This document shows positions 33,897 to 45,352 of a stretch of DNA of 64,000 nucleotides, in pieces. The notes below the pieces were generated by a model, which did not search any database, was not told the origin of the DNA, and saw nothing but the letters and a program-made list of their open reading frames with translations. Both the position numbers and the translations under genes were made by a program. This stretch comes from Haematobia irritans (lineage: Eukaryota; Arthropoda; Insecta; Diptera; Muscidae): assembly GCF_050003625.1 (NCBI RefSeq), contig NC_134398.1:78090003-78154002 (forward strand). The letters are read 5' to 3'. The number at the start of each line of letters is the position of its first letter. Within the stretch, counting starts at the first letter, position 1.

Positions 33897-34850
33897 TCAA
33901 CCATGTAAGTTAGCACATAGGATATCAAAATTTCCTTCTAGAATTTGTTTCGTGAGCGATTCCACTCTATAGATAAACTCGTCAGTACTCATACCCTCTC
34001 TCGAGCCATCAAATTTTATATGCCAACCTTGTATCAAAGCGCTAATTTTATCCGGTTGGATTGAGTTCGACGATCTATTACTCAAATTTGACTGCTGTCT
34101 ATTAGAATTTGAATGACTAGTCCGGTTGTATGAAGGAGGAGGCCTACTTTTATCAAATTCTGGCATAACTCTAGGCCATTCGAAATCAGAAATATTCAAT
34201 CCCCTAGTGGTTTCATTAATATCCAAATTACGAAGATGTAGTCGTACCTGTTGCTCGATCTGACTACTCAAGACTGATGTAATATTTTCTAATGCCTTTT
34301 GTTGTTCCCGTTGTATTACACTTAAAATGTCACTATGATTCAAATTTATTCTACCAGAGCATTGGGTATTACCATCAAAATTCACGTTATTAATAGGCGC
34401 AACCTCTTGGTCGGGTGCATTCGAATCTCGTTCAGCCTTGTCAAATGAATTCATAACCGAAGCCATAAGTCTAGTTACTGGTCGAGAAATATTTCTCTTT
34501 CCCTTATTAAACGGTTGTTTAGGTTTCGCCCCTAATTGTTGGTCTTTACTTTTACTCAGAGTTTCGTTTGAGATATTATTAGTACTATTCGCTGGAGAAA
34601 GAAAATTTATGATATTTTCCCCCGATTCATCGGGAAGATACATTTGAGAATATTCACACGATACATTACAAGTCGGGCAATATGTAGAGTCTTTAAACCA
34701 AGCACGGGCGCATGATCTATGAAATGTATGTTTGCAAGGTGTCACTGCAAGAGGACGATCATTTCCTAAAACTTCTTTACAGATAGTGCAAATAGCAGCT
34801 GCGCCACTATTTGGGTTAGATAAATTTTCGTTGCTATGTCTAACAGACAT
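33897..34850 (-). pseudogene. gag: Gag, N-terminal part with a RING-H2 finger (truncated by the LINE)
   Basis: N-terminal 316 residues of the Ty3/gypsy Gag; the last codon and TGA come from the LINE. A RING-H2 finger lies at 21-61: Cys21, Cys24, Cys39, His41, His44, Cys47, Cys58, Cys61, spacing C-X2-C-X14-C-X1-H-X2-H-X2-C-X10-C-X2-C. Every zinc ligand of a canonical RING is present, with a Trp in the usual place before the last cysteine pair (position 51). A Ser/Asn/Lys-rich linker follows (about 65-215), then a Pro/Ser/Asn-rich stretch, then the start of the gag core near 285. RING domains usually act as E3 ubiquitin ligases; activity here is inferred. The ATG at 34850 is the first in frame. 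The second half is at 28211-28869. Confidence 0.9.
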
Positions 34851-35385
34851 TTCAATTGTACATTAATCAAGGATTGACTTGATAAACACTGAACTCAAAT
34901 TATGTGCATTGGGTAATTCTAAGTAAGGTCTTCAGACGGCGTACACTATTGAAACTAAAGAAGAATAAAATTTGGATGTAAATGTTAAACCAAGCTCAAT
35001 TCACAACTGTGGTCAAAATGTGAAGTATCTCCACATTTTTGATAAATCCAGTCAGTATAGAATGAAAGATGAGTTAAACAGTTGAGGGAAATACGTAATC
35101 TCAATTCCGCTTGAGTGTATCTACATGTTTCATAAAGCAACTTTTCGGGTCAACCAGTCCGAAAACGAACTGCAATTGCTAAATCCATCAAAGAGCGCAA
35201 AAGATACTAAGTATACACGCCTCAAAACGTAACGAAATTACTACTATAAAACTGAATAATAATAACAAGGATTGTGAAGCAGTAGAGTCAACACAATGTT
35301 ATAATAGGAATCCCAATAACGTCAATATTCCTCAAAAGAATCTTTTTAGATATTTCTAGATTTTCTCATTTATCTGACGAATTGG
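34851..35385 (-). other. 5' leader of the Ty3/gypsy element
   Basis: About 535 bp between the primer binding site and the gag start, presumably the untranslated leader with packaging signals. No ORF of note. Confidence 0.6.
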
Positions 35386-35403
35386 GCCCCACGTTGGGCG
35401 CCA
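35386..35403 (-). promoter_or_regulatory. Primer binding site for tRNA-Lys(CUU)
   Basis: On the minus strand TGGCGCCCAACGTGGGGC, 5 nt inside the 5' LTR. It is the exact complement of the 3' end (with CCA) of insect tRNA-Lys(CUU) as I remember it. It sets the orientation of the element and the LTR boundary. Confidence 0.9.
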
Positions 35404-35408
35404 TTTTA

Positions 35409-37571
35409 TGTGGTGGTTTATGGAATTTTGGGCAACGAATTAGTTGGAAAATTCTACGTAGGTTACGTGCACCTCTAGCTTCGCATTAGCCAGCTCGCCG
35501 AAATGGTATGGGTCTTCCTACACTTTCCAACATCCACACACAAAATACTTTTAGGTGCACTAGGTATAACTAAGAAAAGAAAAAAAATAACTAGGGAAAA
35601 ACTAAGAACAAAACAGCATAATAACAGTAAACTCGAAGTTCTCATCTCACTATAAAAAATTACAACCATTAATATACAAAGTTATATGGCTAATATAACA
35701 GACAGACCTGGTATCGGACTTGGTAAACTAATAAAATCAACCGATTATTCAGACCTTAACAAGTACTCCTGGTGATAATGAGCACTATTACCCAAACCCT
35801 CCCAACCATGTAATCTCTTGAAATTTTACGGATCACCCTAATATACATTTCAAAATCAATCTTTATACGCACATAATATTGAGACAGCTGTTTATTTGGT
35901 CATCCATCCACCAAATCACAAAAACATTTCTTTACTATTCATACAACAACAATAATAGAGCCAAAAATTCATTTCACATTCTTTGTTTTTATTTATAAAT
36001 TCGCGATCATGTTTACAATATATTTCAATAAACTCTATTCACTATTCTATTCCCATAAAGACAAAAAAAAAGACATCATAGGAGAGTGCGATGATAATCG
36101 CTCAAAGAGAACTTAGGGACTAATTATAATGGTTTTGTTTTTTTAATTCTTGAAGGAGAAACTGAGAGTCAAACAAATTTGTATTTGGAAGAGACACAGT
36201 GAGCTTCCAAAATGATGGAGACTACTCTCTGCAACGTTAATGATTGAATCGAATTATTAAGAAGAACTTATATGATAATGTAAAAAAAATGGAAGAATCA
36301 CAATTATGAATGGAAAACGTAATTAAAGAAACTACGCAAATAAACTTCCATTGCAAAACCAATGATGTTTACTATAAATTTATGTGATACTATGTATGTA
36401 AGCACTACCGGCAAACTAAATATGCTTTTGCAGATATGTTATTAGCCGTGTTTTATAAAACATTTCAGAAAAATTTTTCTGAGTTGAAAAGGGAAAATTT
36501 ATTTTTTTTTTCACACAGCCGATTTAAGCAAAAATTACGATATAGTACATTACATATATATGAAGACCAAAAGATAAAATTTTTGTTTAGGGTTACTTAC
36601 ATTTCTCATCCATTGAATCACTGCATCCATGGGCCCATCGTTGCTTTGATTGATGATTATTTTGCGATAACAATTTTAAGTGTCTTATATCCAAAAATAG
36701 TTCTTATATCAATATGCAGGAAGAATGATGTTCTCAATATCCTCATAGAAAAACTCTTCAGGCCTATATTCACACGGTGTGACCTGATTTCTGGCTGGTG
36801 TCAAGGAAAAAGGAATAGGATCTGGTTCCAAAATTTTCGTCTATCATGTGGATTTCTTAAACACAGTTCAGAGTGGCTTTCAAGAGCATTCAATCAATCA
36901 ATTTGCAAACACAAAATGGAAGGGTATAAGGCTTGATTTAAGCTCCAAGATTGAGTCTCTTGGTCATGTGGGACATAATCCCATCCAATAGCACCATAAC
37001 CTAATCATAATTATGTTAATATGTCGTATCCTTTTTCTAAATGCATGCTTGCGAAACTTACCAATGAATCGAATATTTGCAAAAATTTAAACAATTTTCC
37101 GATTTAAAGACAATTTCTTGAGTATTCGACTTTAGGTGGACGAAAAGTCTTTAAATTGTCCAAAAAATTTAGAAAAAATTTTTATAATACTTAAACTTTG
37201 ATTACTATTTGCCAATTTTATTTAAGACGAAGAGTCAGCTTGCTACTTGTTTCCACAAAATGACACGTGATAATGAATTTCTTTCCTCTAAAAACGATCC
37301 ACTTTGCCATTCAGAGTTATCCGTTAACAAAAACAAATTTTTCAATGAGCCATAGGCAATAAAATCATTGAAGTGAGAATGAAAGAACAATCATAACGAA
37401 AGTCAAGTTAACATTAACTGAGAGTTGAGCGAATTATTATAAGCCCATTCATGTTATAAACATTAGACATAGCCGGTAATAATGCAATTCTGCGAACTAG
37501 AAATTACAGTGAACTACAAAAGTATACATACACTACCAAATGTGGAAAAAATTTGACAATTACCCACTACA
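35409..37571 (-). repeat. 5' LTR of the Ty3/gypsy element (2163 bp)
   Basis: Begins (minus strand) TGTAGTGGG and ends ...CCACCACA. It would hold the promoter and polyadenylation signal, which I cannot place. Short ORFs here, including a 64-codon one at 35475-35669 that is repeated in the other LTR, are not convincing genes. Confidence 0.93.
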
Positions 37572-38357
37572 CTGCCGATTTGGGGTCTTGGGCTTATAGA
37601 AACCGTAGTTTTTATCCAATTTGTCTGAAAATGGAAATCTAGAGGTATTTTAGGACCATAAAGAGGTGTGCCGAAAATGGTGAGTATCTGTCCATATTTT
37701 GGTATAGCCCCCATATAGACCGATTTCCCGATTTTACTTCTTGGGCTTCTAGAATCCGGAGTTTTTATCCTATTTGCCTGAATTCTAGAGGTATTTTCGG
37801 GTCATAAAGAGGTGTGCCGAAAACGGTGAGTATCGGTCCATATTTTAGTATAGCCCCCATAAGAGCGATCTCCCGATTTAACTCCTTGGGTTTCTAGAAA
37901 CCGTAGTTTTTATCTGATTTGCCTGAAATTGTAAATATTCTGGTATTTTAGGCTCACAAAAACGTGTATCGGATTAAGTTTTTATCGGTCCATTTGGTAA
38001 TGCCTCCATATAGACCGACTTCACTTCTTGAGGGTGAAAATTGCTTGAAACTCAATGGAAAATTTCCAGATTTTACTTCTACAGATTTAATATTTCAAAT
38101 CAAGACGTTATTTTATAATTTTCTTGCACACTTACAAGAGATGTTAATGATTCCTCTAAAACTCAAACAAAAATGGTTCTTATAAATCCAGAACCTGATA
38201 TAGTCCTCATAGGTGAAATCTTTAAATTTATCTTCGGGAAGTATCCTCAAGTCCTCAAGCCCACCTGAAATTTCAAAGGAAACCCTAATATTTGGTTCAT
38301 GGTGGTGGGTATTTAAGATTCGGCCCGGCCGAACTTAGTGCTGTATATACTTGTTTT
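37572..38357 (+). mobile_element. DINE-like repeat, right part
   Basis: Continues the repeat interrupted at 22566. More divergent units follow, ending in GGTGGTGGGTATTTAAGATT and CGGCCCGGCCGAACTTAGTG then CTGTATATACTTG. The same ending, inverted, opens the copy at 57816-58826. Confidence 0.8.
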
Positions 38358-39352
38358 TATTTTAATTATATAATTTTAAGGCAATTTATATAAATTACAA
38401 TGGACTACTAACTTTAATAATTCATTTTAAAGAAAATAAACTTTTGCAATTGTTGCTTTGGATCATTCCCCACCAAGTTATAATACAATTTGTCAATAAA
38501 AGTTATAATATTATTCTGCTTCTACAGATTTGAGTTTTGCCGTTAAAATGAAAAAAAATGTTAGCGGCAAAACTCAAACTTAAGCCTGCTTTTCTTTATG
38601 AAAGTATCATATTAATAAAGAGGAACTAAACTTTGTTTTTATACATCTTACTATTTAATTTGTAACTGTTTTTCATTTTACTGTCCCAACTCTAAAAGAG
38701 TAGAGTGTCCTTTCGTTATTTTTTTTATATATTCTCCTCTATTTCTCATCAAGCATTTTTTGGGGTTTCAAATGCTTTCCCTTTATAAGCATTTCAAAAC
38801 GAGTCCTTTTTCCCATACAAAAAGTCAAGTTCAAAACACAAGTTTTCTTCAAGAACACCTCAATTTTATAATGCAAACTTCCTTAATTTGGGAAAGGCTC
38901 TGGCTGAATCTTTTTAAATATACACTCTTTTTAAATTATATGTCAAATTATTGAAATAAATTAAAAAAAAAACGAATAAAGGCTTTGAAGAACATAGGAA
39001 TATGAAAATAACTTAAATAATAAAGTATAAATTTTGTAACAATTGGACTCAATATAGTTTTTTTATTAACCCTATAAAGCTTAACCTACTGAAAGTTACG
39101 GATAAGCTAAACATACGTCTTGGGACATATCATAGTTTGTTATCATATGGACAAAATTTTTAGATTTTTGTTTTCAATTTTTGAAATTATACCGATTCTA
39201 TATGCAAATCCTTATCCTTTAAACACGTTTTTGGCTAGACTTTTATTTATTGTGTAACAAAATATCACATTTTCGGTACTCATTTCCATGACGGTGAGCG
39301 ACAAACTGAAAAACGCATACGTCTCTCAGACGTAGATAATAGAGCATTGCAT
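38358..39352. other. Spacer; one hairpin
   Basis: 38528-38578 is a hairpin (TTTGAGTTTTGCCG ... CGGCAAAACTCAAA), related to the one near 12160. Otherwise no ORF or repeat recognised. Confidence 0.5.
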
Positions 39353-39695
39353 GAGAACATTCATTCATAGCGCACACAACTTCACTCATGAAACGGTTCG
39401 AGAAGACTGAATAATCTTCGTTGATCGAATGAATAAAATGAGAACACTGGCTTGATCGAATCGGTTCGAATGAATGTAAATGTATGAATGAGACATGGTT
39501 TGAATCACACCCAATAATTCAGTATCGAGTGAATGTTGTTGTGACGCCACATCATTGAAGTTGTGCATTTGTTTCCATTCTCGGTCGCAAGCAAACATTC
39601 GATTGCATTTGGTGAAACGGGATAATCGAGAATACTCGAACATTTAGCGGGAGTTTCGGGAATTTTCAAAGTTCTCGAGCAGTGCTGCCGCTACT
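39353..39695. repeat. Dispersed repeat, inverted partner of 42836-43189
   Basis: About 330 bp, beginning AGAGCATTGCATGAGAACA and ending TCGAGCAGTGCTGCCGCTA. An inverted, highly similar copy forms the centre of the palindrome at 40856-45352. No coding capacity. Confidence 0.8.
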
Positions 39696-39856
39696 ACTTC
39701 AATCGAAGTATTTTGCTTCATTTTCACAAAATTACTTCGTCACTCCTTCTTCCAAAAATCTGCTTCACTTTTTGTTCTGCTTCAAATTTTTAAATTTTTC
39801 CCAATATTACGTAATTGTTTTTCCTATTAAAACCGCTATTCCTTTAATAGCGGTTT

Positions 39857-40748
39857 TAATCATTGAATTATTAACCGATGTGGACCAATTTTTGCATAGT
39901 TGTTAGAGACCATATAGTTACACCATGTACCAAATTTCAGCCGGATCGGATGAAATTTGGTTCTCTTAGAGGTTCCGCAAGCCAAATCGGGGGATCGGTT
40001 TATATGGGGGCTATATATAATTATTGACCGATGTGGACCAATTTTAGCATAGTTGTTAGAGACCATATACTAACACCATGTACCAAATTTCAGCCGGATC
40101 GGATGAAATTTGCTTCTCTTAGAGGCTCCGCAAGCCAAATCGGGGGATCGGATTATATGGGGGCTATATATAATTATTGACCGATGTAGACCAATTTTTG
40201 CACAGTTGTTAGAGACCATATACTAACACCATGTACCAAATTTCAGCCGGATCGGATAAAATTTTCTTCTCTTAGAGGCTCCGCAAGCCAAATCTGGGGA
40301 TCGGTTTATATGGGGGCTATATATAATTATGGACCGATGTGGACCAATTTTTGCATGTTTGTTAGAGATCATATGCTGAAGCCAAGTACCAACTTTCAGC
40401 TGGATCGGATGAAATTTGCTTCTCTTAGAGTTCCCGCAAGCCAAATTTGGGGGTCCGTTTATATGAGGGCTATACGTAAAAGTGGACCGATATGGCCCAT
40501 TTGCAATACCATCCGACCTACCTCAATAACAACTACTTGTGCCAAGTTTCAAGTCGATAGCTTCTTTCGTTCGGAAGTTAGCGTTTTTCAACAGACGGAC
40601 GGACGAACGGACATGCTCAGATCGACTCAGAATTTTACCACGACCCAGAATATATATACTTTATGGGGTCTTAGAGCAATATTTCGATGTTTTACAAACG
40701 GAATGACAAAGTTAATATACCCCCCATCCTATGGTGGAGGGTATAATA
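39857..40748 (-). mobile_element. DINE-like repeat with a 153-bp array (third subfamily)
   Basis: Minus orientation: terminal ACCATAGGATGGGGGGTATAT side at 40690-40748, a GTCCGTCCG-type microsatellite near 40595, and TATATATAC. Four tandem units carry the landmark CCGATGTGGACC or a variant at 39874, 40028, 40181 and 40334 (periods 154, 153, 153). The unit sequence differs strongly from 18138-19481, but the period is the same. Confidence 0.75.
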
Positions 40749-41739
40749 AAATGAATTCTATTGTTTGTTTTCAAAAATGTATGCTACTTCAATTTTATTC
40801 AATCTACTCCACTTTTTTCCAAAATCTACTTCACTCAATTTGTCACTAGCGGCAGCTAGAGCATTGCATCCAAAAACAATAGAAAAGGAAGATTGGAAAA
40901 TGGGCGACGTCATACCAAAAGTTGCATTTACGGTGTTCGATACATACACGTTCGTTCATTTTTAATTTTCAATATTTTTTGTTAAAACTCACAAATGATG
41001 TTAAATTTTTTGTAAATAATAATGAGAAACTTTTGACCGATTGTTCTACGACATTCCCTGATATAAATTTCTTTTTATTCTTAGTTTAATTTGTGGAACA
41101 AAAAATCTTAAACGACACGTTTGCATCGAACGCCGTCAATGGTTTGATACTCTCTGCTGCCATTTTCCCATCTTCATCTTCCATTGTTTTTGATTGCATC
41201 GGTCATATATTTTTGTGTTCGAGAACATCTCGAAGCCCAACAAGTAAGGTAGAGATTTGTAGTCGTTCCCGTTTGGACCGATGTTTGTAAGTTCGAATAC
41301 AACCATAACTCGTTCTCGTTTGTGTTGTATGAAACGGTCAATCAAACAACTTCAGTCTTTGGGATCAAACACAACGAGTCAAATTGTTTTCGAAAACAAA
41401 GTGAAGGAATCGAGGATTTCGAATCTTTTTTTGCCCTCACGTAACAATAACAACAACTTTTATATGTATTGTACGTTTGTTTAGTTGTAGGTTGATGGAA
41501 AGGCGCTTGTGTATGAAGTAAAAAAAAAATAACATAAAGTGGACAAAACCTTATGCATTTCTATATAAAAAGGTATTAACAGCAAAACAAAATATTGCTC
41601 TAGTTTTTAGGAGAAACATTTGGCATGATATTTTTGGCCATTATAGTAAGTAATCGTTAAAAATGCAATTCACTTTTTCGTATAAAAATAAGAGGCATTC
41701 GTATTTAAAGGAAATAAAACATTTTTCTTTTTTCTATAG

Positions 41740-42410
41740 AAATAAAAATAGAAATAAAAATTTTCCATAGAAATAAAATGTCGACAAAATTTTCTATTGA
41801 AATAAAATTTTCACAAAATTTTTTATAGAAATAAAATGTTGATAAAATTTTCTAGAGAAATAAAATTTTAATCAAATTTTCTATAGAAATAAAATTTTTC
41901 ATAAAATTATCTATAGAAATAAAATTTTGATTAAATTTTTTATAGAAATACGATGTTGACAAAATTTTCTATAGAAATACAATTTTGAGAAAATTTTCTA
42001 TACAAATAAAATGTTAATAATTTTCTATAGAAATAAATTTTTTTTATAGATTTACTCGTTTGCGAATAAGTTCATTGTTCTTTACTTCTAAAAAAATTTC
42101 CCTGAAGACGAACATCGGAGATGTTTCGAAATATTGGATAATATTAAATAAAAATACAACTCAAAAATACAACAACATCTGTTTTTATTCATATGACCTC
42201 AAGCCGAACTATACAAATATAATGTTGATAACATTTTCTATAAAAATAAAATTTTGACAAAATTTTCTATAGAAATAAAATTTTGATAAAAATTTTTATA
42301 GAAATAAAATTTTCACAAAGTTTTCTATAGAAATAAAATTTTGATAAAATTTTCTATAGAAATACAATGTTGATAAAATTTTCTATACAAATAAAATTTT
42401 GATAAAATAT
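41740..42410. repeat. Short-period array (TCTATAGAAATAAAATTTTG-type units)
   Basis: Degenerate tandem units of about 27-29 bp, interrupted near 42060-42215. The inverted partner is at 43640-43905; a few more units occur at 61785-61915. Confidence 0.85.
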
Positions 42411-43639
42411 GGCCCGTTTGCAATACCATCCGACCTACATCAATGACAACTACTTATGCCAAGTTTCAAGTCGATAGCTTGTTTCGTTCGGAAGTTAGCG
42501 TGATTTCAACAGACGGTCGGACGGACATGCGTAGATCGACTCAGAATTTCACCGAGCAATATTTCGATGTATTACAAACGGAATGACAAACTTAATATAC
42601 CCCCTTCCTATGGTGGATGTTATAAAAAACAGACACAAAATACAAAAATAAATGTACTTTTGCTAGTTACATATAAAAACATAACAATTTTAAACATTTA
42701 CCTTGTTAGAATTACTCATTTTATCGTCAATAAGCTTAACTATTAATTACACACTTATATCTAAAGAAACACAAACTGTATGACTTCTTTTCTCATTAAG
42801 CATGATTCCATTTTTTGTCATAACATACTCGAGAACTTTGCAAATTCCCGAAACTCCCGCTAAATGTTCGAGTATTCTCGATTATCCCGTTTCACCAAAT
42901 GCAATCGAATGTTTGCTTGCGACCGAGAATGGAAACAAATACACAACTTCAATGATGTGACGTCACAACAACATTCACTCGATACTGAATTATTGGGTGT
43001 GATTCAAACCATGTCTCATTCATACATTTACATTCATTCGAACCGATTCGATCAAGCCAGTGTTCTCATTCTATTCATTCGATCAACGAAGATTATTCAG
43101 TCTTCTCGAACCGTTTCATGAGTGCAGTTGTGTGCGCTATGAATGAATGTTCTCATGCAATGCTCTAGCGGCAGCACTGTTCTCGAGTATGTTATGACAA
43201 AAAATGGAATCATGCTTAATGAGAAAAGAAGTCATACAGTTTGTGTTTCTTTACATATAAGTGTGTAATTAATAGTTAAGCTTATTGACGATAAAATGAG
43301 TAATTCTAACAAGGTAAATGTTTAAATTTGTTATGTTTTTATATGTAAATAGCAAAAGTAAATTTATTTTTGTATTTTTGTCTGTTTTTTATTCCATCCA
43401 CCATAGGAAGGGCGTATATTAACTTTGTCATTCCATTTGTAATACATAGAAATATTGCTCTAAGACCCCATAAAGTATATATATTCTGGGTCGTGGTGAA
43501 ATTCTGAGTCGATCTAAGCATATCCGTCCGTCTGTTGAAATCACGCTAACTTCCGAACGAAACAAGCTATCGATTTGAAACTTGGCATAAGTAGTTGTCA
43601 TTGATTTAGGTTGGATGGTATTGCAAGTGGGCCATATTT

Positions 43640-43905
43640 TATCAAAATTTTATTTGTATAGAAAATTTTATCAACATTGTATTTCTATAGAAAATTTTAT
43701 CAAAATTTTATTTCTATAGAAAATTGTTAACATTTTATTTCTATAGAAATTTTGGTCAAAATTTTATTTCTCTGGATAATTTTATCAACATTTTATTTCT
43801 ATAAAAAGTTTTGTCAAAATTTTATTTCAATAGAAAATTTTGTCGACATTTTATTTCTATGGAAAATTTTGTCAAAATTTTATTTCTATAGAAAAAGACA
43901 AAATG
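43640..43905. repeat. Short-period array, inverted partner of 41740-42410
   Basis: Units read CAAAATTTTATTTCTATAGA and variants. ORFs through it are repeats of Phe/Leu/Tyr and are not genes. Confidence 0.85.
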
Positions 43906-44086
43906 TTTTATTTCCTTTAAATACGAATGCCCCTTATTTTTTATACGAAAAAGTGAATTGCATTTTTAACGATTACTTACTATAATCCTCAAAAATATCA
44001 TCCCAAATGTTTCTCCTAAAAACTAGAGCAATATTTTGTTTTGCTGTTAATACCTTTTTACATAGAAATGCAGAAGGTTTTGTCCA

Positions 44087-44805
44087 AAGCAAAGACAATA
44101 AACTTGAGGAAGATGGGAAATTGGCTTGCGTCATACCAAATGTTGCATTTACCATGTTAGTTCCATACATGTTTGTAATTTTTTTATTTATTTTTCGTTT
44201 TTATTTTTTAAATGAAAAACTTAATTTTCTTAATGAAACAATGTTAAATTTTAGGCTACAACAAAAAAAATACATTTTCCCCTTTATGGAAATTTATTTC
44301 GTGCACTTAATTTATTTTTATTTGCATTTTAATGATATGTCAATACTTGTAGTACACGCGTTTGGTTCGAGTATGAAACTAACACGGTAAATGGTTTGAT
44401 CTCCTCAGTAGCCAATTTCCTATCTTCCTAGAGTTTATTGTCTTTGGTCCAAAGATTATAGATTTGAGGAAGATGGAGATTGGCTTGCGTCATACCAAAT
44501 GTTGCATTTACCAGATTAGTTTAATATATGTTTGTAATCTCTTAGTTGTTTTTCGTTTTTATTTTTTAAATGAAAAATGTAATTTTCTTAATGAAACAAT
44601 GTTAAATTTTAGGCAACAACAAAAAAAAAATTACATTTTCCCCTTTAGGACATTTATTTCGTGCTCTTAATTTCTTTTTATTTGCATTTTAATGCTATGT
44701 CAATACTTGTCGTATACGCGTTTGGTTCGAGTATTAAACTAATGTGGTAAATGGTTTGATGTGCTCAGTAGCCAATCTCCCATCTTCCTCTTCTATAACC
44801 TTTGA
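44087..44805. repeat. Two tandem MITE-like units in the right palindrome arm
   Basis: 44087-44455 and 44456-44805 are diverged copies of one unit. Each starts near GAGGAAGATGG...CTTGCGTCATACCAA and ends with an inverse (CCATCTTCCT-type) terminus. They are distant relatives of the MITE at 19575-19908. Confidence 0.7.
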
Positions 44806-45352
44806 ATTCCTTCACTATGTTTTCGAAAACAATTTGACTCGTTGTGTTTGATCCCGAAGACTGAAGTTGTTTGATTGACCGTTTCATACAACACAAACGA
44901 GAACGAGTTATGGTTGTATTCGAACTTACAAACATCGGTCCAAACGGGAACGACTACAAATCTCTACCTTACTTGTTGGGCTTCGAGATGTTCTCGAACA
45001 CAAAAATATATGACCGATGAAATCAAAAACAATGGAAGATGAAGATGGGAAAATGGCAGCAGAGGGTATCAAACCATTGACGGCGTTCGATGCAAACGTG
45101 TCGTTTATGATTTTTTGTTCCACAAATTAAACTAAGAATAAAAAGAAATTTATATCAATATAACAATCGGTCAAAAGTTTCTCATTATTATTTACACAAA
45201 ATTTAACATCATTTGTGAGTTTTTAACAAAAAATATTGCAAATTAAAAATGAACGAACGTGTATGTATCGAACACCGTAAATGCAACTTTTGGTATGACG
45301 TTGCCCATTCTCCCGTCTTCATCATCTATTGTTTTTGGATGCAATGCTCTAG

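Larger units (their letters stand above)
28870..33901 (-). mobile_element. LINE (I/LOA-like), copy 2, nearly intact
   Basis: A 5.03 kb LINE inserted in gag of the Ty3/gypsy element, flanked by a 6-bp duplication (CATGTA at 28864-28869 and 33902-33907). The 3' end is (CCTAA)n-like. It holds a full ORF1 and an ORF2 with one stop codon. The 5' UTR is short (about 110 bp). The 5' junction has a few nucleotides unlike copy 1, forming a small palindrome (TTGAATATTCTATTCAA). Its insertion supplies the TGA that now ends the upstream half of gag. Confidence 0.95.
22567..37571 (-). mobile_element. Ty3/gypsy LTR retrotransposon, Ulysses/Osvaldo-like, split by a LINE
   Basis: The element starts TGTGGTGG and ends CACTACA with a 4-bp target duplication (CTGC). 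Reading on the minus strand, the order is 5' LTR (35409-37571), tRNA-Lys primer site, gag with RING finger, a -1 frameshift signal, pol, and 3' LTR (22567-24832). Pol order protease-RT-RNase H-integrase defines Ty3/gypsy. Without the LINE it is about 10 kb. Only 70 bp separate pol from the 3' LTR, so there is no envelope gene. LTRs over 2 kb plus a tRNA-Lys primer site recall the Ulysses/Osvaldo lineage; that lineage call is an inference. No clear polypurine tract is visible upstream of the 3' LTR. Confidence 0.93.
40856..45352. mobile_element. 4.5 kb imperfect palindrome (fold-back-like)
   Basis: Outer ends are CTAGAGCATTGCATCCAAAA and its inverse. Paired blocks from outside in are 40856-41195 with 45015-45352; 41196-41425 with 44806-45014; 41530-41720 with 43895-44090; the 28-bp arrays 41740-42410 with 43640-43905; a DINE-like piece 42410-42620 with 43388-43640; and 42620-42835 with 43190-43388. 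The centre is 42836-43189. The right arm has an extra insert (44087-44805) and the left arm an extra block near 42060-42215. Arms differ by substitutions and indels, so this is not a simple read artefact. No transposase found. Confidence 0.8.

Noticed and set aside
35475..35669. 64-codon hydrophobic frame present in both LTRs
   Set aside because: Its repetition is explained by LTR identity, not by selection; no supporting motif.
36436..36936. 166-codon frame in the 5' LTR
   Set aside because: No recognisable domain, not maintained in the 3' LTR because of the 112-bp difference.
40310..40849. 179-codon frame in the DINE-like array
   Set aside because: It arises because 153 is divisible by three; the sequence is a tandem repeat with no domain, and sister units carry stops.
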